Positions 38,798 through 50,222 of a stretch of 64,000 nt of DNA are shown here, piece by piece (the stretch's first letter is position 1; every line of letters starts with the position of its first letter). The position numbers and the translations under genes are program-made. Below the pieces are notes generated by a model. That model saw only the letters and a program-made list of their open reading frames with translations. It was not told the origin of the DNA and did no database searches. Source of the stretch: Astropecten irregularis. Lineage: Eukaryota > Echinodermata > Asteroidea > Paxillosida > Astropectinidae. The stretch spans positions 21,535,873 to 21,599,872 of the forward strand of contig OZ020248.1 in assembly GCA_963971285.1 (NCBI GenBank), in the 5' to 3' direction.

Positions 38798-40549
38798 TTA
38801 CAGCCCTTCCTGTCGGTGCTTCATCGTAGCCTTACGGCACTTTGAATTAACGCTTTCTCGAAGCTGCCGGAGCTGTGTGGGGTCTGTCGTCCCAGGGTAC
38901 TCTTTATTCGCCTGTGACAGGATGGCCATGAACCTGGTGTCTTGGGTTAGAACACCCTTCTGCATGGTTCCTCCTCCCGGCTTCACACTTACATGTCCGT
39001 TATAACTACTGTTCTGCAGCTCGTTCTGGGTAAAAATAAGGGCCATGAATTTTAACACAAGTCCGTGTCCATTTTGGGCCTTGAAGAAACAAATCTCATA
39101 ATCTGATTTCTTCAACTCTTTGCTGTGATGCTCATCTCCGATTGTAGCGAAGAATTGTCCCTCCCTCAAATAATCAGGCTTTCGGCGAGGTTTGGTGGGT
39201 GCCAACTTTTCCTCAACGAGGCCAGTCAAGACCCTGGCAATCATGTCCGTAGATGCCTGCAACAGGTTGATTGCCGCGAGCATATTCTTCTGTGCCTCTT
39301 CGAACATGTCCAAACGTTTGTAGACGGCTTCAAGTGTATCTTGCTCGTGGACCGGCGTGGCCAAAAGGGACTGAAGTGACGAGAAGTCCAGACTCGATGG
39401 GTCAAGAGAACAGGACGGCGAGGCAGGTGATGGGAGCTCCGGTGAGGCAGGCGGGAGCTGCAGGCCATGATCAGGCAAGGCAGGTGGGAACTGCGGGAGC
39501 TCCGGTGAGGCAGGTGGGGGCGGCGGGCCATCCGGTGAGGCAGGTGGGAGCTCCAGTGAGGCAGGCGGGAGATGTTGGCGCTCTGGCGAGGCAGGCGGGA
39601 GTTGCAGGCCACGATCAGGCGAGGCAGTTGGGAGCTCCGGTGAGGCAGGTGGGGGCGGCGGGCCATGATTAGGCGAGGCAGGTGGGAGCTGCGGGAGCTC
39701 CGGTGAGGCAGGTGGAGGCGGCGGGCCATCCGGTGAGGCAGGTGGGAGCTCCGGTGAGGTAGGCAGGAGCTGCGGGCGCTCCGGTGAGGCAGGTGTGGGC
39801 GGCGGGCCATGATAAGGCGAGGCAGGTGGGAGCTGCGGGAGCTCCGGTGAGGCAGGTTGGGGCAGCGGGAGCTCCGGTGAGGCAGGTGGGGGCGGCGGGA
39901 GCTCCGGTGAGGCAGGTGGGGGCGGCGGGCCATCCGGTGAGCAGATGGGAGCTTCTTCACTAGATTAATGAGTGGCTCGTCATCATCATTGTCGTCAGAT
40001 GAAAGTCTTGGTCCCTTTCGAGGTGAAAAAAAAGTACACACAGTGAATGACAATATGCACAACAGTAAAACAGTTTTTGAGCAGGCTCGTGGACCACAAA
40101 AACTGAACTTCAGAGTAAAAACCAAAACAGCAGAAACCATACTTTAACTGACGTCTCACACACTATTCCTCGATACCGTCGTATAAGGTACTACTAGTCA
40201 TACATTAATCACTTTTAATTAATGGTCACTTTAAAGGCTGTCGTGAATGCGCTATAAAGTATACATGTACTGTACAAGAGCGAGTTGAAAGAGGCGGGAA
40301 AGCCCGGCTTAGCAAGTCAGCACATTTCAGACGTTTGTTTAAAAATGCAAGAATATTAAGAGAGCATTAAAACTTACCTTGGCCTTCCACGATGCGTGCC
40401 TTGTAGATTCCAGACTTGTACGTGACGGAAACTATGCTGCCTTCTTGCAGAGGGTCCCTCTCCTTGATCCGGCTTCTCGGCACAGTTTCAATAACTCCAG
40501 CATATCGTGCCGGAGTTATCCACGAAATCTCAACGGTACGGCTAGCCAT
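38798..40549 (-). CDS. BEN-domain protein A (Tudor-like N-terminus, proline repeats, BEN domain), frameshifted
   Basis: Exon 1 (40378-40549) starts MASRTVEISWITPARYAGVI and includes GSIVSVTYKSGIYKARIVEG, a Tudor/SH3-like strand pattern, with a GTAAGT donor. A long last exon (38798 to about 40014) starts GPRLSSDDNDDDEPLINLVK, runs through some 20 proline-rich repeats (PPASPELP units), a helical segment (EQDTLEAVYKRLDMFEEAQK) and a BEN domain: REGQFFATIGDEHHSKELKK, LKFMALIFTQNELQNSSYNG, LRESVNSKCRKAT, stop. BEN domains bind DNA or act in transcriptional repression and chromatin. One base is missing from a repeat at 39940/39941 (GGTGAGCAG instead of GGTGAGGCAG), which puts the acidic leader and the repeat/BEN part in different frames. 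The exon 1 donor is phase 1, while the long exon fits phase 0, so an exon may be missing from the model. Its architecture parallels gene B at 58499-63443. Confidence 0.7.
39470..39960 (-). repeat. Proline-rich coding minisatellite in BEN gene A
   Basis: Repeats of GAGCTCCCGCC[GA]CCCCCACCT-like units (minus strand), 21-39 bp long, encoding PASPELPPPP-type sequence. Antisense open frames on plus (glycine/arginine-rich) are shadows. Confidence 0.9.
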
Positions 40550-40853
40550 GATATTGCAACGAGATGTATACAGCTTTCAAAAATGAGCTCAAATGTGACC
40601 AGAATCATTTGAATCTAGTTTAAATAACCTTGAAGGAACGCCAGGAGTAGCAGACTCCATGGCTCTGTCAATCACAATTCCGAAATGAATGGATGTTTGG
40701 CTTTATTCAAAAAGATGAAATACATAGGCCGACCGATTATAGTGCATCAGCATCATCCTTGTAAAATGAATGGATGGCCGGCTTCAATGTAAAGATGAAA
40801 GGGTTCAAGATCCAGGTTCATCCGTTGCCGGTGGATACATAGCTGTTTCTTAC

Positions 40854-41086
40854 CTTATCAGTAATTGGTCGGTTTGGTAGAATGTAAACTCTCCCTTTTC
40901 CAACAAATTTTCTCAGACTTTTGGCAGATTCAAAGGCTTTGTGAGATTGAATGAGAAGTCTACCCTTAGAGGCTTTGGCAATGGAGAAGCCAACACGGGC
41001 CAACTGGGGCACATCTAGATAAAGATCACTAATGTAATCTTTGAGTTGCTGCTGATTCAATAACAGAGGAACACTGCTTTCCCTCT
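40854..41086 (-). CDS. Isolated exon of unknown family
   Basis: A 233-bp exon with acceptor gatttgacag and donor GTAAGA. Open throughout: RESSVPLLLNQQQLKDYISD, LYLDVPQLARVGFSIAKASK, SLRKFVGKGRVYILPNRPIT, DK. The lysine-rich ending GKGRVYILPNRP resembles the short exon at 13265-13405. It lies upstream of BEN gene A on the same strand, but gene A has its own start codon, so a link is not shown. Confidence 0.35.
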
Positions 41087-42145
41087 CTGTCAAATCACTA
41101 GGTCCAGGCCTTCTCAGTTAGTGGAACACCTAGGAATGTAAGAAAACAATGATGTCAAACAAAAATATTGATTTGTACATGTATGCTCATGTTATACTAA
41201 TAAATTAATTTATGAAATACATACATATCCAGCTGGTAAATATTAATTACTTTCAGAGAAAAATATCAGCTTCGTTCATCTGCATGATTTAATCTTTACA
41301 ATTGCAAGAAGATGCAAAGCACTATACTTCATGTACATCATAACATGTACCGGTACATGTTATTTTAGTGGGACTTAATGTCGATACACATGCACAGATG
41401 TGTGCAACTGATGTGTTTACAATTTAGGGCAACATTGGGAAAATGTGCTTGATATTAACCAGAGATTCTCATGTAAGAACTGAAAAATGGTAATTGAACA
41501 AAAAAGGTGTACATGGATGATGAGCTGCAAGTCAGCAATGGAGTTTGAGTGAATAACTCAATAAAGTAGAAAGCAACAAAACATTTTGTGCCATCCAAGG
41601 ACAAACAATTACGTGGACAATTCTCCAGCAGGAAAGGAAAACTTGAGAAATTTAAAACTGGACTTGATTTTATGGAGAATATGTTGAAGCAATCTAACCT
41701 TAATTAAGGAAAAGTACCGGCAATTTGGGAGGAAATGATTGATTTTATAAGTATAATTCTCAAAATGTGGCATTTTAGTATAAAAAGGAAAATTTCATTC
41801 CCGCAACTACTGTGATTAGTTCAGGACTTATGGGAACAATTTTGTTAATGTGCCCACATAATAACTGAACAGCACTAAAGATAACTATCCTCAGATAAAA
41901 AGCAGGAAATATTAATTAATGTGCTTAAGGACAACAAACACAATAAAACAGCATGAATTGAGGTGAATGACAAACGGATATTGTTTTTACTTAAAAGGAG
42001 GTGCTTTGGGTGAAACTTCATGCGTGGCATGCAATGTTAAGTAGAATATTTAATTTGAGACCGTGACTTTTTGTGTGCTTTAGCAATGTAATCCTGTCAC
42101 AGTCAGGTTCCACAAGTGCTGGTTAATCAGATAGTAATACATGTA
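41087..42145. other. No recognisable feature
   Basis: AT-rich sequence without exon signals or repeats shared with the rest of the window. Confidence 0.4.
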
Positions 42146-42617
42146 CAGTGGAACGGCACTATAACAAACATTCCGGAATGCACTGAAATTGTTCGTTATA
42201 GTGGTTGTTCGCTATAGAGAGTGTGCACGTAACGACACTTGACAGCTTATCGGCCATTTTGGACGGCACGCGTACGCACGCACGTCGCGTATGCGCGCAC
42301 GCGTAAGTACCAGATAGCATCATTATATGCACGCACTTCTGCGTCTGCGTACGCGTCCGGTTGATTTGCAAGCTACACGAACACATGTGGGTTAATGTAC
42401 ATCGGTTACATACACTGTACGTACGTGCATTATACATGTGCATGTGTACAGCGTTGCTGTCCAAAATGGCGTCCTGATCACGTGACTGCACACCCTCTAT
42501 AGTGAACAATGTTCACCATACTTATACATTGTACTTAAAAATTGGGAGCCAATGATGATGTTCGTTATAGCCAAATGCTCGTTATACCGGTGTTCGTTAT
42601 AGAGTGGCGTTCCACTG
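42146..42617. mobile_element. Pogo/Tc1-like MITE, copy 2, with a nested insertion
   Basis: Ends CAGTGGAACGGCACTATAAC and (inverted) CAGTGGAACGCCACTCTATA, TA flanks at 42144-42145 and 42618-42619. Compared with copy 1 (4156-4325) it carries about 285 extra bp at 42214-42498. That insert has its own inverted ends (GAGAGTGTGCA ... TGCACACCCTC) between duplicated CTATAG/TA sites, and the motif CCATTTTGGAC near both ends. It is a MITE inserted in a MITE. Confidence 0.8.
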
Positions 42618-43539
42618 TATGTGATTTCCCACGTAATGAAGGTTGCCCAAGTTTTGTGAGTTTATGACCATGACAATTGTTTCATGTCCCTGAACAGTTT
42701 GGCGTAGACATTTTTAATGGTCACTTGGCTTCTCGGTTCTGGTACATGTATATCTTCGTCTGCTGCGGTTTGCCACAAGTTGATTTTGATGCTTTTGGTC
42801 CTGTCCTTGTGGTCTGTCAGTTCTATTTCCTTTCGTTTGGAATTGGCGGTCTCCTTGACTGGTGACTGTCAATTAATATTTGTGTACTTAGAATTAGTAA
42901 TTATTTATCTAGGTTTCTGTATAGTGTTGTTGTGGCATGTGTGATGGTATTTTTGTGGTGCAGTTTTCTTACAATTTTTTTTTATTTGGATGGTTAAAAG
43001 CTTCTAATGAAGATTGAATTTAGAATCGAATGGTGGCATGTTTTTGTATCATTAATATCTCAAACTGTTGATTTCAAAAAAAAAATTGTAAGATTAGAAA
43101 ATTGATGAGGAACATAGGCCGGCTCTTTGATGTCGCTCAAGGCACTGATGTGGCTAACCAAAATATGCTGACCCACTATTACATTCTTTCTTTGAATTTG
43201 GCGACATCGTCGTCACAAGGAAGTATGCGGAGGGTGTTGATTTCTTTCGTTAGGACTGTGTCGTCATTCTGTAAAAATTTGAAATGATACCAATCAAAAT
43301 CAAAGTACCTTTATACTTAATACGAACTGCAAAGTTTTCATATGACAGCCAAAATTATTAACGTAAAGTGTACCCAAATACAGTCATTACACTTGATTTT
43401 TTGTACACTTTTGTAACTTTGTACAATTAACTCAAACTTCTGCGGCTGTCTATAATTTCAATTTGCGCAATGCTATAATATTTTTGGTCCACTCCGTTTA
43501 CGAGGGTCAGTTCCTATACTATACCCTGCTGCTAATTGG
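42618..43539. other. No recognisable feature
   Basis: No exon or element boundary found. Confidence 0.4.
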
Positions 43540-43815
43540 ATGATTGCAAAAGCTGCACAGGAAGGAGTGCATGAACTACGGCCAGTGTTTCGCCTGGCAG
43601 TGGCCCTAGCAATTACAGTGTTCAGTTCTTGATCAGTTCTTGGTCAGTACGTGGTCAATACGTGGTCAATATCAAATAACAGATAGTCAATGGAAAATGA
43701 GCACATGTACGGCAAGGACACAATTCTAGAGGGCGCTAGTGCTTCGGTATTCAGAAATCAGTCAAGGCAAGGTTCGCAACAATACTTCACTTCTTTATAA
43801 GCATCTCAAATGTAT
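43540..43815. repeat. Dispersed repeat R2, copy 2
   Basis: Partner of 13677-13895, with an internal extra 40 bp of CAGTTCTTGATCAGTTCTTG-like duplication. Associated with the hAT pseudogene at 44640-45125. Confidence 0.8.
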
Positions 43816-44639
43816 GCATCTGGAAGATGTCACAATGATAGGTATTTTACTTTGTCTCCATAGACTGCCTGAATACTCTTCCAGTTTGCAGCATTCTTAT
43901 CTGCAATCCAACCTACCAGGGTGAATATATCTTGACCTCAGAAACTTCTTGTGACATCGCATTCAAAGTTTCTGTCATGACGTCCATTGTTGCTATGCAC
44001 AATACAAGGCATTGACCTGTTTCAAATGTTTTATCATGACATACAGCTTACCTTGACCCACATGAGCTCTAACTCGGTTTCCTGCAGCAAATGCACATTG
44101 ATGCAGTTGTTTGTCACTTTAAGTGAAAAACAGCAGCTGACTCAGGCCTCCAATAACGGAGGAGCTCTAAAATTCCCTTAATTCTGCAACAATTCTTTGT
44201 CAGAATATAGCACGCCAGAATCTCAATGTCCTCTGAGTGTTAGCCCTTGTCTTCCACATAAGACTATGGTGTCTATGATGGGTAGAACTCTTCTCCGATT
44301 TTCTTCCTCTTGTTTTCTGGCTGTTCTGTCCACTTGATAGCGTATCGATGCCTCCTTCTGGTCAGCTATACTCAAACATCAAATAGCATTTGCCATACAT
44401 GCCTTGTGGTACAGCGCTCTCTGTGAAGATCGGGCCACAGTACAACCAAGTTTTGTTTATTACTAGGGGCCTTATAATTTTACAATGTAATACAAGCTAT
44501 GCACTGAGCAATGAGAAAAGCATAGGCAGCATTCAGGACAGAATTTGAAACCATTATGTATGGGGACTTATAATGTTACCCTGGTAGCACTCTTCTCTTC
44601 TTCTGGCTGTTTTCGCTCCTCCAAGAAGGAAGTAATTCC

Positions 44640-45125
44640 TCTGACTTGTTCTCCCATTTCTTATGCTGTGATGCTTGGATCACCGAGTACAGCATATATG
44701 GCGCAGCGCTGTTCTTTTACCGTACTCTGCTGATGGCAGATAGAACGGTCTGGATGTGTTTGGATGCTGCCAAACCCTTATTAATGCTGAGCTGCAGGTT
44801 GTGAGCAGCTCATCCGACATCTTTGGAACCGCAGTCATCTCCTACTTTGGTGGTGTTGCTGGCATTATCGTGGACAACCTTCGTCACCTTTCCACATAGA
44901 CCCTATTCATCAATAACTTTGCCAAGTTGTCTGGCTAATGTCTCAGAGGTGTGGCGTTGGATGCGCTCACCATCCGATGCATTGTCGTCTGAAGCTGATG
45001 CCATCTCCATGACTGGGGTGGTGTCGAGGATGACAGAAACCTGAGACCATGAGGAACCCAGGTAGTGTCACTTACAGTCATGTAACCCTCCATATTCCTT
45101 GCCGACCAACAGTCAGTAGTTAATG
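44640..45125 (-). pseudogene. hAT transposase pseudogene
   Basis: In minus order: LTTDCWSARNMEGYMTVSDT, then after a frameshift SVILDTTPVMEMASASDDNA, RIQRHTSETLARQLGKVIDE, a stop, VTKVVHDNASNTTKVGDD, a stop, AAHNLQLSINKGLAASKHIQ and IQASQHKKWENKS. TTDCW, HTSE.LA..L, V.DNASN and AAH.LQL.IN.G are, in order, the conserved blocks of the ZBED/hAT catalytic core. At least two stops and one frameshift kill it. The LPQH..PTRWN block present at 13872-14130 is missing between GLAAS and KKWENKS. Confidence 0.8.
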
Positions 45126-46649
45126 CTACACACTAAGCATCGTGGAGTGCAGATTAGCCTTCTTGTCTTGAAATATCTTTTGGAGGCGGGATTTTACTCC
45201 CCTTAGGTTCCACCTTCCTCGCAGCCAGTTCAGCTGCTGCTTTGGTTTAACTTGAGCTGCTTGACCAATGAGCACTCTGGGAGACTTTGGTTTCTGTGAC
45301 ACTTCCGAAAACGGATCAATATTTCCCTTTGTCTAGGCTCGTTCGGACAAAGAACATTGCTGTCTCTGGATTGAATTGATTGGCGTCTTCGAGCTGTTTG
45401 TTGACCAGCATCTCAATTTCTGGCAGAATCTAGGACACGTCCACAGCCCTTTTGCCATTCACCTCAATGGAGAACGCATGCCACGTGCACATTCACAGGC
45501 ATTGAAGGAGCATGGAACCAACTTCAAACAACATAAATTCATCATCATCCAACACGTTGTCAAAATAATACAAAACAAGAGCTGCACGGAGTCGGTGGAG
45601 GTTTACCATGACACTTAACAGCTAATCAATCGGTCAAAATGACGCAGAATATGAACATTCATTGCAAAGACATCACATGATGTCTTGACGTGCATTGTCT
45701 GTTAACGAAACGCCTCCAAAAGGAGGTGAACGCAGGGTGTTGACTGATTGAGTGAACGTCCGTTGTGGACGTGAACGGCGTCCTCGTCGACACAATCGAA
45801 AACCCCTTAATAAGGACGCCACGCCGGCACAAAAACCATTCATGGGAGTACAAACTAGCGGATTACGTAATATGTAACGTAGGTGGGGAGGTGTTCAGTA
45901 CAGGATGCCTAACACGCATACAAACTCTACAGCAGGCAAAGATCAAAAATCATGACCAGTATTGGCAAAAGGATGGATGAAAAACAACTGAAGACAAGAG
46001 CGAAAACAAAACACAAACAGAATAATTTCCGATAGGTCGCTGAAGCTATTTCTTCTCTATTCATTCTACTCCTGTACAACTTCAGGGTTTCTCTTATGAT
46101 AATGAACATGATGACTAAACGCAAACATCATGATTAAGCAAGAGCTCAAGCTGGTATGATGGAGCTTTAATGGAACGTAAGCAATTGCTTATAAGAGCCA
46201 GCAAAAGGTTAATTTTATGTATACTGTACAACAGTGTACATGTACGTTTTTTAAGCAATTGATTATCTTTAAGCAATTGCTTGCTGTCCGCAAGTTATTG
46301 CTTGTGCTTGCTAGCAAAAGCTTTAGCTTGTAAGCAATGGCTTAATTTTATGCATACGGATTCAAGTACCGGTAAAAGGCTAGTACAAGCAATTGCTACT
46401 TTTTATGTGCACATGTGCACAGGTGGCATCTCAATCCTGACATTTTTAAAATACGGAAGCCAGAATGCAGCAAGATTACAGAGGAATAAATGTGTTCGTC
46501 TCTTACAATTTTGATACGAATTGAAGCGTTTTCAGGGTCACTAAAAATATTTCAAAATTGTTATTTCAAATTGTTCAAGTTACCTGCAGAGAACTTCACC
46601 TTCACCAGCTCGAAGGTCATCCAGTCTTCCACTGGCTCCCATTGCTTTT
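45126..46649. other. Spacer with palindromic AAGCAATTGCTT motifs
   Basis: Positions 46175-46350 hold repeated AAGCAATTGCTT and GCTTGTAAGCAA-type palindromic words. No coding trace is supported between the hAT pseudogene and the gypsy fragment. Confidence 0.4.
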
Positions 46650-47290
46650 TCATTGCACGCACAGTGTTCTTAGGTGGCCAGAATAGGGTGTCTTTGGAGA
46701 TCCATTTTTGGGGGATCACACCCTCTACCTAGTAGAGTAGTAGTAGGGTTTGCTTCGGTATCATTTGCGGGAAGACCCTGAGAATCCGGTGCATTATCCA
46801 TTGCGATCTGAGCATTAGAAACATGCTCTACGACGTATGCAACCTTCAGCCGGTCCACACTGACTTGCTCTCGTTTTCCACCAATGTCAAAACTTTGCAT
46901 TGCGTTTTAGGATTTTGAACGGTCCCTTGTAGGGTTGTTGCAATGGTTTGTGTCATCCTGAATGAAAACGTGAGAAGTATTTAGCAAATCTTTTGGGATG
47001 TAAGAGGCCCCTTGTCCGGTCCTGGTCAGGGTGAGTGAGCAAGTGGGCATGTGTGTTTCAACAAGGAAACACAATCGCTCGGATCAAGTTTACTTTGAAC
47101 CAGAGCGATGAATTTTCTGGGCAGACGCAGGGTTGTACCGAAAACCAGCTCGGCTAGGGAACATGCCAAATCCTCCTTCACCGTGGTGCTAACACCAAGG
47201 AGGGTAAGGGGCAAGTGTTCACTCCAGTGTTGTGGATCTTGTTGCCCTTTGAGAGCTGATTTCAATTGTTGGTGAAATCACTTACATATC
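46650..47290 (-). pseudogene. Gypsy-type integrase C-terminal fragment
   Basis: The minus strand reads ALKGQQDPQHWSEHLPLTLL, GVSTTVKEDLACSLAELVFG, TTLRLPRKF, and after a gap QQPYKGPFKILKRNAK and (shifted by one base) FDIGGKREQVSVDRLKVAYV. The W...LPL.LLG......DL..S.AELV.G..LRLP and QPYKGPFK.......D....VS.DRLK.AY motifs are the region after the integrase core, including the C-terminal DNA-binding segment. The DDE core itself is absent here. It differs from the gypsy piece at 27417-27835 and is broken. Confidence 0.8.
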
Positions 47291-47357
47291 TCTTCACCTC
47301 ATCTGTGGCTCATCTTGTTGTGGAGACAGACACAAACTCTCTTGGACCATCATGGTG

Positions 47358-48590
47358 TCAACTCTTGCCTACAAGGCTGTATTCTTCCTCAACAAGCTCC
47401 TCCTCTCTTCCTGCAGATTGACAACCTTCTCTTGTAGTTGTTGCCTCGATAAGAATGAATTTGGGGCATTTATTGAAGCTGGTCGATGATAACAAATCCA
47501 GGACACGAGTTGGGAGGACGTCCCTTTTGAATTTTGTTTGTATGCCGTTAAGATTGCGAAATCGTAACAATTGCACTACTAATAAAGTGGGACAGTTTAC
47601 AATACGACATATGATATTTTTGGTACATTGGTCATTGTCACAAATTTCGCACTGAAGCCCCTTTACAGTTTCTTCTTCAAAATGATTTCGCACACAGATT
47701 TGCATAGTGGAATTCCATATTACGGGAACAGATAAGACACCAGATGAGGAATTTTCTATTTTCTTTCTAAACGTTATTGCAGGTTAGACATTTAATGTGT
47801 TTTGTAATTTCAATTTCATTAGTTAAACAAGTCTCGCCAAAGAAAGGAACCATGAGCTGCTGGTAAAATTCAGCAGCGTCCTGTTGGTGATTGCAACTAA
47901 TTTTCATTTGAACGGCAGATTCTTCAATTATTATTTGAAACAGTTCTGTGAGTTGTCGCCACAAGAAAGTATCACTTCCTTGAAATTTGTCCTTGATTTT
48001 AGCTTTATTGATGAAAGGCTTCAAAGCTTGAACTGTTGCAATCCACCAACAGGACACTCCGTTATTTTTGATTCCCTGTGGCAAGCTTTGGCAATCTTTC
48101 TTAATCACATTGAAATTTATATTATTTGGTTTATTTCGTGGATCATTGTTTTTATGAATTTCATATTTCTTTGGGGTTTTGTGGGAAACGTCTTTTTCAT
48201 TGTCCGAGATAAACACATTGCTTACTGATTTTCTTTTGTGTTTATTCTTTGGTTTCTCTTTAAAGTGTAATCCTGTTGATGGTGAATTGAAATGTCTTAG
48301 CCAGTGTGTGCTGGTATTGAGCTTCCGTCATTATATTTCTTGGGACAATTTCAAAGATTTGGACAGTATTTTCTTCTTACCCTTACAAAATGCGTCGCGG
48401 AATTCCCTCTGTAGTGGGAGCATGTCACGTTCATAATTTATTACAAAATCTGTTATTGCTCTGGATCGCTTATGGTTCATTTTTGCTCGTTTTACCTCTT
48501 GCATACTTTTCTCAATAATATCTTGGGTGCAGTTATCCGAGGTAATATTTTGATAACCAGATTTACTCAGTGACTTGTACATGTACATCT
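47358..48590 (-). pseudogene. Ubiquitin-specific protease (USP, C19) domain remnant
   Basis: In minus order: an N-terminal region (DNCTQDIIEKSMQEVKRAKM, VINYERDMLPLQREFRDAFC), two in-frame stops at about 48335, a basic stretch, then GIKNNGVSCWWIATVQALKP and CNHQQDAAEFYQQLMVPFFG. After a frameshift near 47775 come FEEETVKGLQCEICDNDQCT and VNCPTLLVVQLLRFRN. These are the cysteine box, the QQDA.EF box, a C-x-x-C zinc knuckle pair and the P.LL...LRF segment of USPs in correct order. The histidine box is missing: after PKFILIEATT the reading leaves the family. Stops, a frameshift and loss of the histidine make it inactive. It lies between gypsy and P-like transposase relics and may have travelled with a mobile element. 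Confidence 0.7.
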
Positions 48591-48734
48591 TGGAATAATT
48601 TTGATCCCACTCTAGTCATTTTTATTTATTCACTTTTCAATTAGTTAAACATAGTCCTGTCGATGAGTCAGTTTCCCTTTTGGTTATTTGACATCATTTC
48701 TTTTTATCACTGGACTGATTTATCATTTGCATGT

Positions 48735-49608
48735 TCAGTGACGGTAAAGTAAACAAAATTTGTGCCAGTCCGAGTTCTCCCAGTTATTCCTGACTGTTTT
48801 TAGGAGGTGAGGAACATCACAGAAGTAACAAATCTTCTGGGAAGGATCTACTAAATTTACTGCATAGTACTTGAGGCCATCACTCTGCCAACTGTATAAC
48901 TTATACAGTTTCTGATTAGCGTAGGCTTTATTAGACACGACACCCCGAACTTTGAAACCCACAGTTTCCAAGAAAATAATTGTCTCATTGATGATGTGAT
49001 AAAGTTGGTGACATGTGTAGCTAGTGGAGGCTCCATATCACCATGACATTTTCTCTTGAATGCCTGCACTTCATTGCCGATGTTGCCTACATCAAGGAAG
49101 CCATCTGTCCATTCCATCTATTGTACACCAATCCCGATTTCACTTTCATCTCATCATAAGCCAGAGTTACATTCTGATGGTGTTCAGGCAGGTTGGGGAA
49201 ATCTATCTCCTCTATGATTTGGCGAACCAAATCAGTGTTAAATCCAATGGATGGATTTCCAAAGTGGGTAAGATTGTAGGCAGACGAAGACTTGCTATGG
49301 ACAGCAATGCAGAATCGCAGGACCGCAGGATGCAAGCGCATTCCCTTTCCTGTGCAGAATGCAGACGAAGACTTGCTGTGCGCAGCAATGCAGAATGGCA
49401 GGACTGCAGGATGCCAATGCATTCCCTTTCCTCTCTCTTTCTGTTGCTCCCACAGAAGATAAACAGGGGATCCTTGGCCAAATGCACCCATTACTGCTGA
49501 CCTGCTTGCCTGCATTGCTGCCACAGCTTGTTGATGCTGGTCCAGTGTAAATGTGACATTGAAGGCTTTGGTTCTTGCCAACATTTTCAACTGCTGCCGT
49601 GGACCCAC
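48735..49608 (-). pseudogene. P-element-like transposase pseudogene, second copy
   Basis: In minus order: PVYLLWEQQKERGKGMHWHP, AVLPFCIAAHSKSSSAF, GKGMRLHPAVLRFCIAVHSK, SSSAYN, VTLAYDEMKVKSGLVYNRWN, a frame change, GFLDVGNIGNEVQAFKRKCH, ATHVTNF, another frame change and ICYFCDVPHLLKTVRNNWEN. These correspond to the RWHP..IRFCL...SKS..AY block, the DEM catalytic motif, G..D.G.......F and the DVPHLLK..RN.W block of P/THAP9-like transposases. The HP...FCI block is duplicated in tandem (81 bp). Several frameshifts show it is dead. Confidence 0.75.
49280..49441. repeat. 81-bp in-frame tandem duplication
   Basis: GCAGACGAAGACTTGCT starts at 49280 and 49361; 81 bp is 27 codons. The two copies encode GKGMHWHPAVLPFCIAAHSK and GKGMRLHPAVLRFCIAVHSK. 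Confidence 0.9.
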
Positions 49609-49790
49609 TTCATCAAGGGTTTATTTAGGGGGATCTATGGAGATTATGGAGAAATTATCGTGCTGGTGACAACCGTCTATAAAGATTCCCATCATATATA
49701 TCTTCTATGTTTGCCTGTACATTTTTAGTAGAGTTGAAATTGTGAATTTCTTCACAGAAATCTTTTTGCTTAAAAATGTTCTTAGCTGTG

Positions 49791-50222
49791 CTAAAATAAG
49801 GATTTCAATGATATAAGAAATTGATCAAGATTTACGGCTGTGAGTTTTTCTGCTGGGGGTGCATCCTTGTGAGAGGTTTCTCTCAAAAGAAATAGCGGAA
49901 ATCGAAAAGTTCCGATATAATCATGAGTGCATATCATTACCACCAGTATGTCTACTCCTGTGTCTTGGTCTTCAAGATATATGTGTACCCAAGTGAGTTG
50001 ATTAGCTTGGGGCGGCCCCTTTTGGTAAGATGCCTTGATAACTTGGTATGTGACTTCATCATTGCCGGCTACCGAAGCATCGCTGACTTCTTCCTCCTCC
50101 ATGGAGTCCTGGAATGCCTCTTCAACTTCATGGATGGTTACATCTGCAGCAAGAAGATCAGTCTCATCATCGGTGGACCGACGGGAGCTTTCTGCTGGAG
50201 GTGCATCCTTGAAATGAAACAA
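49791..50222 (-). pseudogene. FLYWCH zinc-finger exon with acidic leader
   Basis: After an acceptor (gtttcatttcaag) the minus strand reads DAPPAESSRRSTDDETDLLA, VEEAFQDSMEEEEVSDASVA and TYQVIKASYQKG. It then needs a one-base shift to read RPKLINSLGYTYILKTKTQE. The YQV...S..KGRPKLI.SLGYTY pattern is the start of a FLYWCH finger, a DNA-binding module often found in front of MULE transposases. A second DAPPAE block (DAPPAEKLTAVNLDQF) follows at about 49800-49860, preceded by another acceptor-like site, so an exon start was duplicated. The frameshift suggests a relic. Confidence 0.5.

Noticed and set aside
39241..40140. Open frames through the proline repeat of BEN gene A encoding HLPHRSS-type (minus) and glycine/arginine-rich (plus) proteins
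   Set aside because: They are out-of-frame readings of a GC-rich repeat. The PASPELP frame leads into the BEN domain; only the leader upstream of 39940 uses the other frame.
42159..42509. 116-codon minus-strand frame rich in C, H and T
   Set aside because: It lies entirely within the nested MITE and has no family signal.
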